Assembly (NCBI GenBank): GCA_031259035.1 | Contig: JAIRLZ010000239.1 | Coordinates: 1 to 7,532 of the forward strand | Origin: Treponema sp. | Lineage (GTDB): Bacteria > Spirochaetota > Spirochaetia > Treponematales > Breznakiellaceae | Length of the DNA stretch: 7,532 nt | Reading direction: 5' to 3' | Part shown: in pieces, positions 1-6,800 of the stretch | Layout: every line of letters begins with the position of its first letter | Position numbering within the stretch: the first letter of the stretch is position 1 | Notes under the pieces: model-generated | Seen by the model: only the letters and a program-made list of their open reading frames with translations | Databases searched by the model: none | Told to the model about the DNA's origin: nothing | Made by a program: the position numbers and the translations under genes

Positions 1-25
1 TGCTCCGCAAACCATCACCGTTACA

Positions 26-47
26 TAATTTCCTTACAGAACGAACC
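26..47 (+). repeat. Left copy of an imperfect 22-bp direct repeat
   Basis: By eye this sequence matches 437-458 at 17 of 22 positions in the same orientation. The shared core is ATTTCCTT, three differing bases, then GAACGA. The two copies lie just outside the 73-438 ORF. The similarity is seen directly; that it marks the edges of a small element is inference. Confidence 0.4.
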
Positions 48-72
48 AAAGGTTCGCCGAACCTCGTAAATA

Positions 73-438
73 ATGCAACGCTTACAAGATGCCCCGACCC
101 TTGGGGCGGGGAGGTTCATCGGGCTTGCAAAAGCGTCATATACCGCCGAAACGATAGGTACAGGATTCGCGGGAGTTTTTATGAAAAGTGACACACCACA
201 GAGCGGCAGAAGCTTTGAAAGTATCGGTGATAATTTCATCTACCCCCAGAGCGACTGGATTCAAAAGGGGACGCTTCAATGCATCGACGCGGCTAACGAT
301 TATCGCTCTGGTCAAAGGGTTCAGTCCAAAAATCCGTTGCGTCGCCTTGCGGAAAAAGTGGAGCGTTGTAGAACGAATTTGGCGTTTGAAGCGGAGGCCG
401 CTTGTGGAAATTTGACGTCAGAGCAGACGCTATTATAA
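73..438 (+). CDS. Possible hypothetical protein, 121 aa (weak)
   Basis: An open frame from ATG at 73 to TAA at 436-438. I do not recognise the product, and it shows no signal peptide, membrane segment or catalytic motif. The C-terminal third is mixed-charge and probably helical (residues about 88-112, rich in R, E, A and K). In favour of coding, the codon mix is not obviously random and the frame is flanked by a repeated sequence. Against it, there is no ribosome-binding site before the ATG and alternative frames on both strands are also open. The inverted repeat at 406-444 covers the stop codon, as a 3' end signal might. It could be a non-coding repeat that happens to stay open, or a member of a dispersed family of short hypothetical ORFs. 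Confidence 0.22.
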   Translation: MQRLQDAPTLGAGRFIGLAKASYTAETIGTGFAGVFMKSDTPQSGRSFESIGDNFIYPQSDWIQKGTLQCIDAANDYRSGQRVQSKNPLRRLAEKVERCRTNLAFEAEAACGNLTSEQTLL

Positions 439-444
439 ATTTCC
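406..444. repeat. Inverted repeat GGAAATTT / AAATTTCC
   Basis: Perfect 8-bp arms at 406-413 and 437-444 are separated by 23 nt. The right arm overlaps the TAA of the 73-438 frame and the start of the right 22-bp repeat copy. The stem is AT-rich, and no run of T follows it on either strand, so it is a poor rho-independent terminator. Confidence 0.4.
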
Positions 445-458
445 TTGTGGAACGAGCC
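437..458 (+). repeat. Right copy of the imperfect 22-bp direct repeat
   Basis: Partner of 26-47 (17 of 22 identical). Its internal CTTGTGGAA (444-452) also occurs exactly at 401-409, so parts of this sequence recur three times within about 430 bp. Confidence 0.4.
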
Positions 459-501
459 TCCGTTCAAACTGATATGGCGCTAAAGGCGCCGTTAGGCTCC
501 G

Positions 502-543
502 GGAAAAGCGGTTAAGCCGAAAAGTAAGCCGCCCCGCTTTTCC
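502..543 (-). terminator. Likely terminator of the EF-G-like gene
   Basis: GGAAAAGCGG at 502-511 and CCGCTTTTCC at 534-543 form a perfect 10-bp stem around a 22-nt loop, starting 11 bp after the EF-G-like stop codon. On the minus strand the 3' arm carries TTTT after CCGC, giving the A-tract/GC/T-tract order of an intrinsic terminator, although the T run is short and lies inside the stem. Because the repeat is symmetric it could also act on plus-strand transcripts. A second small hairpin (GGCGCT-AAA-GGCGCC, 476-490) lies just beyond. Confidence 0.5.
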
Positions 544-553
544 GCCGTATAGA

Positions 554-2641
554 TTAATCTTCCTCTTCGTGGACATGGAACGCGGCGGCCGCCTTGATCA
601 CCTCGTCGGCGATCTTGCCGGAAATTGGCGCATAGTGGTCGAACTCGACGCTGAAAGAACCGGTGCCGCTCGTGATGGATCGCAAATCTATGGAGTACCG
701 GAGCAACTCGGACTGGGGAACTTGCGCCCTGATCTCGCCGATGCCGCCAACCGTGTCCTGCCCCAAAATCTTGCCGCGCTTGCCGGAAAGATCGCTCATC
801 ACATCGCCCAAATATTTGTCTTCCACAAAGACCGTCAAATTGGTGATAGGTTCAAGCAGAGTCGGGGCCGCGTGTTTCATCGCCTCACGAAATGCGTTGC
901 GGGCGGCGAGTCTGAACGAAAGCTCATTTGAGTCAACCGGATGTTCCTTGCCGTCAAGCAGGCTCACCTCCACATCAACCACCGGATACTGCGCCATGAC
1001 GCCACGCTCCATAGCGTCATGGATGCCCTTTTCAATGCCGGGAATATAGCCTTTTGAAACGGCGCCGCCAAAAATCTTGTTGTTGAACTTGTACCGCTCG
1101 CCTCGGGGAAGCGGCAAGATTTCAATCGCCACCCTCCCAAACTGACCGTGGCCGCCGCTCTGTTTCTTGTGCGTATATTCGGCGGTCGCTTTTTTTGTAA
1201 TTGTTTCACGGTACGGAACGCGGGGAACGCGAGTCTCAATCTCCATTTTATGGGACGCTCTAATTTTATCCAGAATAATATTGACGTGCAGCTCGCCCAT
1301 ACCGGAAATGACGGCTTCCTTGGTTTCCACATTAAACGTATAGCGGAACGTCAAGTCTTCTTCAGCGGCGCGGATGAGAGCCGCGCCCAGTTTGTCATCG
1401 TCTTTTTTGGCCGCGGCGTTCACCGCCACCGAGTGAACCGGTTCGGGCAGACGCAATGGCAAAAAGGTGAAAGACGAAGCGCCTGCCGTAATCGTATCGT
1501 TGGTCTTGAGGCTTGCGGATTTGGCGATGACGCCGACATCGCCGGTACTGATCTCGGACGTCTCCTCAAGCCGCTTGCCCTGGCAGAAGAACAGCTTCCC
1601 AATACGTTCTTTTTTGTTCTCGGACACGTTGTACACTTCGGAATCCCCGGAAAGCGTTCCATTGATGACCTTTACCCATGACAGTTTGCCGGAAAATTGA
1701 TCGTAGGTTGTCTTTATGACAAGCGCCGCCAATGGCTGCGAAGGATCCATGTGAATATCCTTCTTATCGCCTTCCCCGTCAACTACAATGTCTTTTGCGG
1801 TCTTTGGGCAAGGCGCAATATCGGCTATGAAGTCCAAAAACGGAATAAGACCGGAATTCTTCAACGCCGAACCAGTGAACACCGGCACATATTTATGATC
1901 CGCAATGGCCTCAATGAGACCCGTGTGCATTTCTTCGGCGTCAAGCGATCCTTTTTCAAGGTAGCGATCCATGAGCGTATCATCTCCATCAGCCGCGGCC
2001 TCAATGAGCCGTTCCCGCGCCGCCGCCACAGCTTCCACGTATTCCGCCGGAATTGCGCCTTCTTTCTCAAGGGCGTTTCCATCTCCCTGTACAAAATACG
2101 CCTTCCCGTTCAGCACATCAATAACGCCCTTATACGCCGCGCCCGCGCCCATAGGCAGGGCAACCGGTACCGGCGTTATTTTACATTTATCTTTTATATC
2201 GCGCAGGGTTTTATCAAAATCCGCCCGATCCTCATCAAGACGGGTTACAAAAATACCCCCCGGTTTCTGTCTTTCTTCAAGATTCCGCCATAGTTTTATG
2301 GTTTCTATCTGTACGCCGGAACGTCCGTCAACGGTCAGAGCGGCAATATCACACGCCCTGAATGAGAGTGTCACATCTCCGGTAAAATCCGGAGATCCAG
2401 GCGTATCAAAAAAATTGATCTTTTTGCCATTCCGCGTAATATACGCCAAAGCCGTATGAATTGAGATTTTCCGCTCAATTTCTTCAGCGCTTGAATCCGA
2501 AACGGTTCTGCCGGATTCAACTGGTTCAGCTTTTTGAACTACTCCGCCTGCATAGAGCAAATGTTCAAACAGGGTGGTCTTGCCGGTTCCTCCATGTCCG
2601 GCAATGGAAACATTTTTAATGGCATCAATACCGTAACTCAT
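554..2641 (-). CDS. Elongation factor G-like GTPase (EF-G paralogue)
   Basis: A 695-residue translational GTPase with the full EF-G layout. The P-loop GHGGTGKT is at 15-22, the G3 motif DTPGSPDF at 79-86, G4 reads TRLD at 133-136, and G5 GSALKNSG is at 257-264. Domain II spans about 300-385. Domain III has GMGELHVNIILDKI at 447-460. Domain IV runs about 475-600, with GGHGQFG at 496-502 and the tip segment VDSNELSF at 569-576. Domain V has GDVMSDLSGKRG at 612-623. The length is normal for EF-G. Canonical EF-G has AHxDAGKT, DTPGHVDF and NKMD; this protein differs at all three, including Ser83 where the catalytic His sits. That pattern, with IERKISI replacing the RGITI region, points to the EF-G-like (EF-G-2/FusA2-type) paralogues, not the main translocase. 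Family members act in the cytoplasm on ribosomes; the exact role is unknown. The start is supported by AGGAG 7 nt upstream. Confidence 0.93.
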   Translation of the reverse strand: MSYGIDAIKNVSIAGHGGTGKTTLFEHLLYAGGVVQKAEPVESGRTVSDSSAEEIERKISIHTALAYITRNGKKINFFDTPGSPDFTGDVTLSFRACDIAALTVDGRSGVQIETIKLWRNLEERQKPGGIFVTRLDEDRADFDKTLRDIKDKCKITPVPVALPMGAGAAYKGVIDVLNGKAYFVQGDGNALEKEGAIPAEYVEAVAAARERLIEAAADGDDTLMDRYLEKGSLDAEEMHTGLIEAIADHKYVPVFTGSALKNSGLIPFLDFIADIAPCPKTAKDIVVDGEGDKKDIHMDPSQPLAALVIKTTYDQFSGKLSWVKVINGTLSGDSEVYNVSENKKERIGKLFFCQGKRLEETSEISTGDVGVIAKSASLKTNDTITAGASSFTFLPLRLPEPVHSVAVNAAAKKDDDKLGAALIRAAEEDLTFRYTFNVETKEAVISGMGELHVNIILDKIRASHKMEIETRVPRVPYRETITKKATAEYTHKKQSGGHGQFGRVAIEILPLPRGERYKFNNKIFGGAVSKGYIPGIEKGIHDAMERGVMAQYPVVDVEVSLLDGKEHPVDSNELSFRLAARNAFREAMKHAAPTLLEPITNLTVFVEDKYLGDVMSDLSGKRGKILGQDTVGGIGEIRAQVPQSELLRYSIDLRSITSGTGSFSVEFDHYAPISGKIADEVIKAAAAFHVHEEED

Positions 2642-2648
2642 TAATCAA

Positions 2649-2653
2649 CTCCT
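2649..2653 (-). promoter_or_regulatory. Ribosome-binding site of the EF-G-like gene
   Basis: AGGAG on the minus strand lies 7 nt before the ATG at 2641, which fixes this start. It is the only clear Shine-Dalgarno sequence directly before a gene start in the window. Confidence 0.8.
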
Positions 2654-2666
2654 AATAGATAAAGTG

Positions 2667-2678
2667 TTATAGCTATAA
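2667..2678. promoter_or_regulatory. Perfect 12-bp palindrome in the divergent intergenic region
   Basis: TTATAGCTATAA is its own reverse complement. It overlaps the minus-strand -10 box of the EF-G-like gene (2675-2680), and its right end extends into a plus-strand TATAAT (2674-2679) pointing toward the lipoprotein gene. It may be an operator for the divergent pair, or the by-product of two AT-rich -10 elements placed back to back. No matching -35 is visible for the plus-strand TATAAT. Confidence 0.35.
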
Positions 2679-2703
2679 TGAAGCTGTTTTTCCGGCTTGT
2701 CAA
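2675..2703 (-). promoter_or_regulatory. Sigma-70-type promoter of the EF-G-like gene
   Basis: On the minus strand a perfect TTGACA -35 (2698-2703) is followed by a 17-bp spacer and CATTAT (2675-2680, 4 of 6 to consensus). Transcription would start near 2668, giving a leader of about 26 nt that contains the AGGAG site. The spacing and element order match the adk promoter closely. Confidence 0.7.
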
Positions 2704-2777
2704 GAGAAAAAGCAAAGTAATTTGCGATGCGCCGGGAAACCAAAAGCGTTTCATTCGCCAATCCCGTACTATATACC

Positions 2778-3122
2778 ATGAAAACGAATCTGTTATTTCT
2801 ATTTTTTCTCTGCGCCTCTATCATAACAGCCTGCGTGGGTTCGAATCCCGCCGCTGCGGAACCGGAGATCGTGTCGGAAGGCGCGGGGCAAGGGTACCGG
2901 GGGCTTATTCGGGTGTTGGTGCGTTCAAACAGCAACGGCATTCAATCAATAGAAGTGATCGGCCACGAAGACGATGAATTCATCGGCGGCGCGGCGATGG
3001 AAAGCCTCTCTGAGTCAATAGTTGAGTCCAATTCCACCGATATGGACGCCGTTTCCGGCGCGACCGAATCCAGCCGCGGCTTTCTTGAAGCGGTGCGAAA
3101 CGCGCTCCACTCACGGAAATGA
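2778..3122 (+). CDS. Small FMN-binding-domain lipoprotein
   Basis: A 114-residue exported protein. Residues 1-18 form a lipoprotein signal peptide (Lys2, hydrophobic core LLFLFFLCASII), ending in a lipobox ITAC with Cys19 as the lipidated residue; the form suits spirochaetes. Residues about 37-112 resemble a single FMN-binding domain (the NqrC/RnfG/UrdA-type fold). The key motif is DAVSGATES at 90-98, in which Thr96 corresponds to the residue that ApbE-type transferases link covalently to FMN in this family. The likely role is a membrane-anchored periplasmic electron carrier; partner and pathway are not shown by the context. An in-frame ATG at 2727 would add 17 residues before the signal peptide, so 2778 is preferred, although neither start has a clear ribosome-binding site. 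The gene diverges from the EF-G-like gene and converges on adk. No ApbE or Rnf gene lies in the window. Confidence 0.85.
   Translation: MKTNLLFLFFLCASIITACVGSNPAAAEPEIVSEGAGQGYRGLIRVLVRSNSNGIQSIEVIGHEDDEFIGGAAMESLSESIVESNSTDMDAVSGATESSRGFLEAVRNALHSRK
2835..2851 (+). other. tRNA T-arm look-alike inside the lipoprotein gene
   Basis: GTGGG-TTCGAAT-CCCGC forms a 5-bp stem (one T·G pair) with a canonical 7-nt T-loop, and contains the conserved GGTTCGAATCC core. It encodes the residues just after the lipidated cysteine (VGSNPA). I could not build a matching acceptor, D or anticodon arm upstream, so this is not an intact tRNA gene. It is either chance or the remnant of a tRNA 3' end. Confidence 0.5.
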
Positions 3123-3141
3123 GGTTTTTGGAACCAGAAGA

Positions 3142-3165
3142 CCGCCTCACCTACGCTTGTGGCGG
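3142..3165. repeat. Hairpin between two convergent genes
   Basis: CCGCC (3142-3146) pairs with GGCGG (3161-3165), and after one mismatch CA pairs with TG inside. An alternative pairing is CGCCTC (3143-3148) with GAGGCG (3165-3170). It occupies the 51-bp gap between the lipoprotein and adk stop codons, where a shared terminator would be expected. No T run follows on either strand, so a terminator role is only possible. Confidence 0.35.
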
Positions 3166-3173
3166 AGGCGCTG

Positions 3174-3812
3174 TCATAACCCTTGCAACCCCACCGCTTT
3201 TTTGAAGCTTATGAGTATCTCATCTACCAAGGGGCTTGCGTCAATGTCGACCAAGAGTCCTTTTGCGCGATAAAAGGCGATGAGCGGAGCGGTCTGTTCG
3301 CGGTACACCTCAAGGCGTTTGCCGATGGCTTCAGGCTTGTCATCGTCCCGAATGTAAACCTCGCCGCCGCACGTATCGCAGACATGCTCCTGTTTGGTCG
3401 GATTGAAAACGGTGTGCCAGTTAAAGCCGCATTTTCTGCACACGCGCCTGCCTGAAAGCCGCTCTATGACGCCGGGATCCGGTATGTCGAAGTTGACGAC
3501 CGTATCCACCGGGGAAAACGTCGCAAGCGCCTCCGCCTGGGCTATGGTGCGGGGGAAACCATCCAAAATGTAGCCTTTTTGCGCGTCGGCTTGCGCGAGC
3601 CGTTCTTTTACCAGCGCGATGGTTGTCTCATCGTCGACGAGCTTTCCCGAATCAATGATGGCTTTCACCTTGAGTCCCAAAGAGGTTTTCGCCGCAATGG
3701 CCTCTCTGAATATCGCGCCGGTACTGATGTGGGGCGCGTTGAGGAGTTCCTTTACCCGGACCGCAAGCGTTCCCTTGCCTGCTCCCGGAGGTCCTAAAAA
3801 GATTAATTTCAT
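3174..3812 (-). CDS. adk: Adenylate kinase (long, zinc-lid form)
   Basis: A 212-residue cytoplasmic enzyme that catalyses ATP + AMP = 2 ADP. The P-loop GPPGAGKGT is at 7-15. The NMP-binding segment HISTGAIFREAI is at 28-39, DGFPRT at 84-89, and the LID domain runs from about 120 to 158. The LID carries two CxxC pairs (Cys125/128 and Cys145/148) that would bind structural zinc. RDDDKPEAIGKRL at 155-167 supplies the catalytic arginines. The length is standard for the long bacterial form. The motif usually written STGD reads STGA here (Ala33), a variation near the AMP site. The ATG at 3812 is chosen because it puts MKLIFLGPPGAGKGT at the N-terminus as in the family; a TTG at 3848 would add 12 residues that overlap the promoter. 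No Shine-Dalgarno is visible. The gene lies downstream of the LptD-like gene on the same strand but appears to have its own promoter. Confidence 0.97.
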   Translation of the reverse strand: MKLIFLGPPGAGKGTLAVRVKELLNAPHISTGAIFREAIAAKTSLGLKVKAIIDSGKLVDDETTIALVKERLAQADAQKGYILDGFPRTIAQAEALATFSPVDTVVNFDIPDPGVIERLSGRRVCRKCGFNWHTVFNPTKQEHVCDTCGGEVYIRDDDKPEAIGKRLEVYREQTAPLIAFYRAKGLLVDIDASPLVDEILISFKKAVGLQGL

Positions 3813-3819
3813 GCGTTCT

Positions 3820-3848
3820 ATAATGCCTTTGTTGCGAAAAAAAGTCAA
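3820..3848 (-). promoter_or_regulatory. adk promoter, placed for a leaderless mRNA
   Basis: On the minus strand TTGACT (3843-3848), a 17-bp spacer and CATTAT (3820-3825) match the EF-G-like promoter almost exactly. Only 7 nt (3813-3819) separate the -10 box from the adk ATG, so transcription would begin at or within a base or two of the start codon. This fits the missing ribosome-binding site. The TTTTTTT within the spacer region (3837-3843) sits 8 nt past a small ACAGC/GCTGT hairpin (3852-3865), too far for a normal terminator of the upstream gene. Confidence 0.6.
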
Positions 3849-3899
3849 CCGACAGCGTAGGCTGTTCCAAAACGCGCCGCCGTTGTTTTCATATCCGCC

Positions 3900-6800
3900 T
3901 CACTTAAAGATTATTTTACCTTGACCCGTTGTTTGATCCGTTTCCCGGTATATTTCGGTTTTTAGCTCGCTGATGGGCGTCCACTTCACCAAAAAGGTGA
4001 TTTTGTTATTGAAGCGGTAGACGTAAGGCATACTCCGGGTGTCCAAATAGGGCGACAAGGTCATGGTCAGGGAAGCGTCCCAGTCTCCAAGGTGATGAAC
4101 CACGCTGAGATTGAATGACTTCAACTTAAAACCGGACGCCTTTCTGAGGGATTCATCGTCAAAACGGAAAGAATTCAAGAGGTCTATAAATACATTTTTT
4201 TCTCCGGGCAACTCAACGCCGGTTGAGAACATGGGAATGTCCTGTATATACCGGTATATGACGTTGTTTTCGGAATTGACGGAAAGGTTGAGTTCCATAA
4301 ACTGCGCGATATTCAGCCTAAACCCAAGTGAAAACGTGAATTTTGAATACGTATACCGCTGCAAGTCAAGGGAAAGACTCGAATTCATATTGAATGAAAA
4401 ATTCAGCCGGTTGTCCCAGACACTGGTTTGCGAAAAATTCTTTGCATACCGCAACGCGAAGCTGTTGGGATTGAGAGTCTCTGTGTCTTGCGACTGTATC
4501 CAGCCGCTCGTTTCAAGCAGGTACTTTTTTGACCGGAGCATGGTGAACGTCGCGGAAAATCCGCCCAATGTCAGGGTTGAAGTGAGGTTCGTCCATTCGG
4601 CAAGCTCCGGATCGTACACCGCATACTGCTGGGCGGAATAGGTGGCGCCGGACTTTCCGCCCCAGAAAGTGTCTTTTTGAGCGGCGTATCGAACCGCTTG
4701 GGTAAAATAGAGCGGATCGAAGGTGCGCTTGCGTTTGTCGGGGAGGAGGCTGTCCTCTTTCCGGTTGTCTTCCAAACCAAGCGGCTCATACACAAACGGG
4801 TTGAATATTTTGCCGCGGACATTTGTCTCGCTCAACCAAAACCTGACGGTCGCGTTTCCTGTAATCGTCATGTCTTTGGGAGGCATATCCGCCGTAAGCG
4901 TGACATTCTGAACCTTGTCCATGATGGAAGCGTTGACATTCGCGCTGAATTGCTGGGAGTCGATTTTTTCTTTTTCCCATGCCCCATACGTAAGCTTCCA
5001 TTCCGGATCCGCTATCGTACTCTGGGCGTCAAATTCGTTTTTTAGCATGAGACCCTTCAAACTATACTGAAAACTGGTGGCGCCCCATATAGGGCTTGTA
5101 TAAAACGGTTTCAAAGCCGCTGAATATTCGTACGATGTGGAGAACTGCGTCTGTTGATACGCCCTGCGGTACGCCGCGTCCCGTTCGCTCTCCGTATCGT
5201 ACGCCGGTATTTCTTCATTCAAAAAGAGATAGTCCTGCCACGCGCCGGTTCCTGAAAAGCGTAGCGATGTTGTATACAGCCCGCCTGTTTGAGCGAGGGT
5301 GAACCCGACGCTGCCGTCTCCGCGCGCGGTTGACAGTATTGAGGCTCTGTCTTCCAGATTGATGTCCTCAACCTCCACCCACTGCGTCTGCGCGAATTGC
5401 AGTTCGGATGCGGCGGTCGGGTTGAGGCGGTAATCTATGGTGAACGAGGTTCTGCCGCTCACGGGCAAGGTGAATGTCTGTCTCAGAACCGGCGGAACCA
5501 ATTCGGCGGTTGGAAGCGTCTCCCGCGTTGCGTCTTGTTGATTCGGCGTTTCCCACGGGGGGATCGGAACGCCGGCGCTTTCAAGGTAATCCGCTTCTGT
5601 TTCCTGCGCCGCCGTCTGGCTCGGCTGACGATCCTGAGACGCCTGCCGCGTTCCGCCCAACGAAAGAACCGTACCCGACAGAGCGGAACTGATCGCATAC
5701 ATCGTCCATTTGTCGGGATAGAAAAACATGCGGTTTGGGGAAACGCCGTCCGTTATTTTTGCGGATTGCTTTCTGCCAAAGGTGAGGGTGCTGTTGAGGC
5801 TTGAAATTGAAAACGAAGCGATATAGGGATACAGCGCGGCGGGCATTTTTGGCGAAATGGATGAGTTGAGCGTCCATGAATATGAACTCAACGTCCTGTC
5901 GGTTGTAGTCGTATCCTCCGCCGCGGATGCTCCTTTGAGCAATTCCAGCCAGTCAAGCGTTTCGGAGCGATCCATGAAATCCTGATCAACGAAAGGATCC
6001 GAATAAAAAGGGAGGTTCCACCTGAAAGAGCCGTACTTGCCGGACAGGGAGCTGTTTGTTTTCAGCCGGTAGCGGAAGGGGACGGGTATGGAAAAGATGC
6101 GATTGTCCGTATTCCATGAGTCTTCTCCGTTTTGATATGGGGTGTTTCCACTGTAAATGTTTCTGGTGAATCCCATGCCCGCCGACAACTCAAGGGGTCC
6201 AAATATGCCTTTTGAAGGCGTCGACATCTCGGTTCCGACATACGCGCCCAAATTGGCGTAAACATCGAAAAGGAGGGACAGCCGCATCTCGTTTTTAGAG
6301 ACAGCCTTTTTACCGGTACTCCTAAGAAAAAGCCCTTTCCGTTCTTTTTCCGTGTCCGAGCCGCCGCCGAACATATTCGTAAAAGAAGTTTCCGTGGAAT
6401 TTTCCACTTTGGGGCGTCCTAAAAGATAGGTCGTCGTTTGAAAGAAGCTGCCCTCCCTCGTCCGTACGCCCACAACGGGATGAAAAACGATTTCCTCCGA
6501 AGGCAGATAGAAAAAAGGCAGCCACAACAGCGGAATTTCACCCACCCGCAGGACTACGTTTGCCACCGCCCAGTCTGATCCCGGCAAAAGCCACATTTTC
6601 GAGGCGTTTAGCGACCAGTACGGCTCTTCGGTCTTTGCGTTGGAGACTTTCGCGTTGGTAAGTACGGTGGATTCTTCGGTGTCAACGGAAATGACGGTTC
6701 CTTCAAACCGGTATGCGGTGTCCGCGTTTGAAACAGCGCGTTGCGATTGCCCATTGGTAAGAATGGTCTCCCAATTGTCAAGGTCTACGACAATCGAATC

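Larger units (their letters stand above)
1..553. other. Left-edge region without a recognisable gene, rich in short repeats
   Basis: This stretch lies downstream of the minus-strand EF-G-like gene. No reading frame in it resembles a family I know, and both strands are partly open, so ORF presence alone is weak evidence. It contains several small inverted repeats: CGAACC/GGTTCG/CGAACC at 42-63, GCCCC/GGGGC at 91-107, AAGCGG-AGG-CCGCTT at 389-403, GGAAATTT/AAATTTCC at 406-444, GGCGCT-AAA-GGCGCC at 476-490, and the terminator-like repeat at 502-543. A 22-bp sequence occurs twice, imperfectly, near its ends. The content suits an intergenic repeat region, a degenerate gene or a small dispersed element. 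The sequence alone does not decide between them. Confidence 0.5.

Noticed and set aside
1148..2459. Long plus-strand open frames (1148-1681, 1697-2293, 1971-2459) opposite the EF-G-like gene
   Set aside because: They lie wholly antisense to a gene with intact EF-G motifs over its full length, show no family features and have no ribosome-binding sites, so they are shadows of its codon usage.
2727..2777. Upstream ATG for the FMN-binding lipoprotein
   Set aside because: It would put 17 extra residues (MRRETKSVSFANPVLYT) before a normal lipoprotein signal peptide and has no ribosome-binding site.
2780..2865. Full tRNA gene around the T-arm look-alike
   Set aside because: I looked for a 7-bp acceptor partner of the sequence following the T-arm, and for D and anticodon stems upstream; none fits, and the segment reads well as a lipoprotein signal peptide.
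3813..3848. TTG start at 3848 adding 12 residues to adenylate kinase
   Set aside because: The extension overlaps the promoter, and the family N-terminus begins directly with the P-loop strand (MKLIFLGPPG).
3837..3865. Rho-independent terminator of the LptD-like gene (ACAGC/GCTGT hairpin plus T7)
   Set aside because: The stem is only 5 bp and the T run begins 8 nt after it. The T run is better explained as part of the adk promoter spacer.
4111..5804. Plus-strand open frames opposite the LptD-like gene (such as 4111-4641 and 5397-5804)
   Set aside because: They are antisense to a continuous 3.5-kb coding frame, have compositions typical of reverse-strand shadows (Arg-rich, no motifs) and lack ribosome-binding sites.
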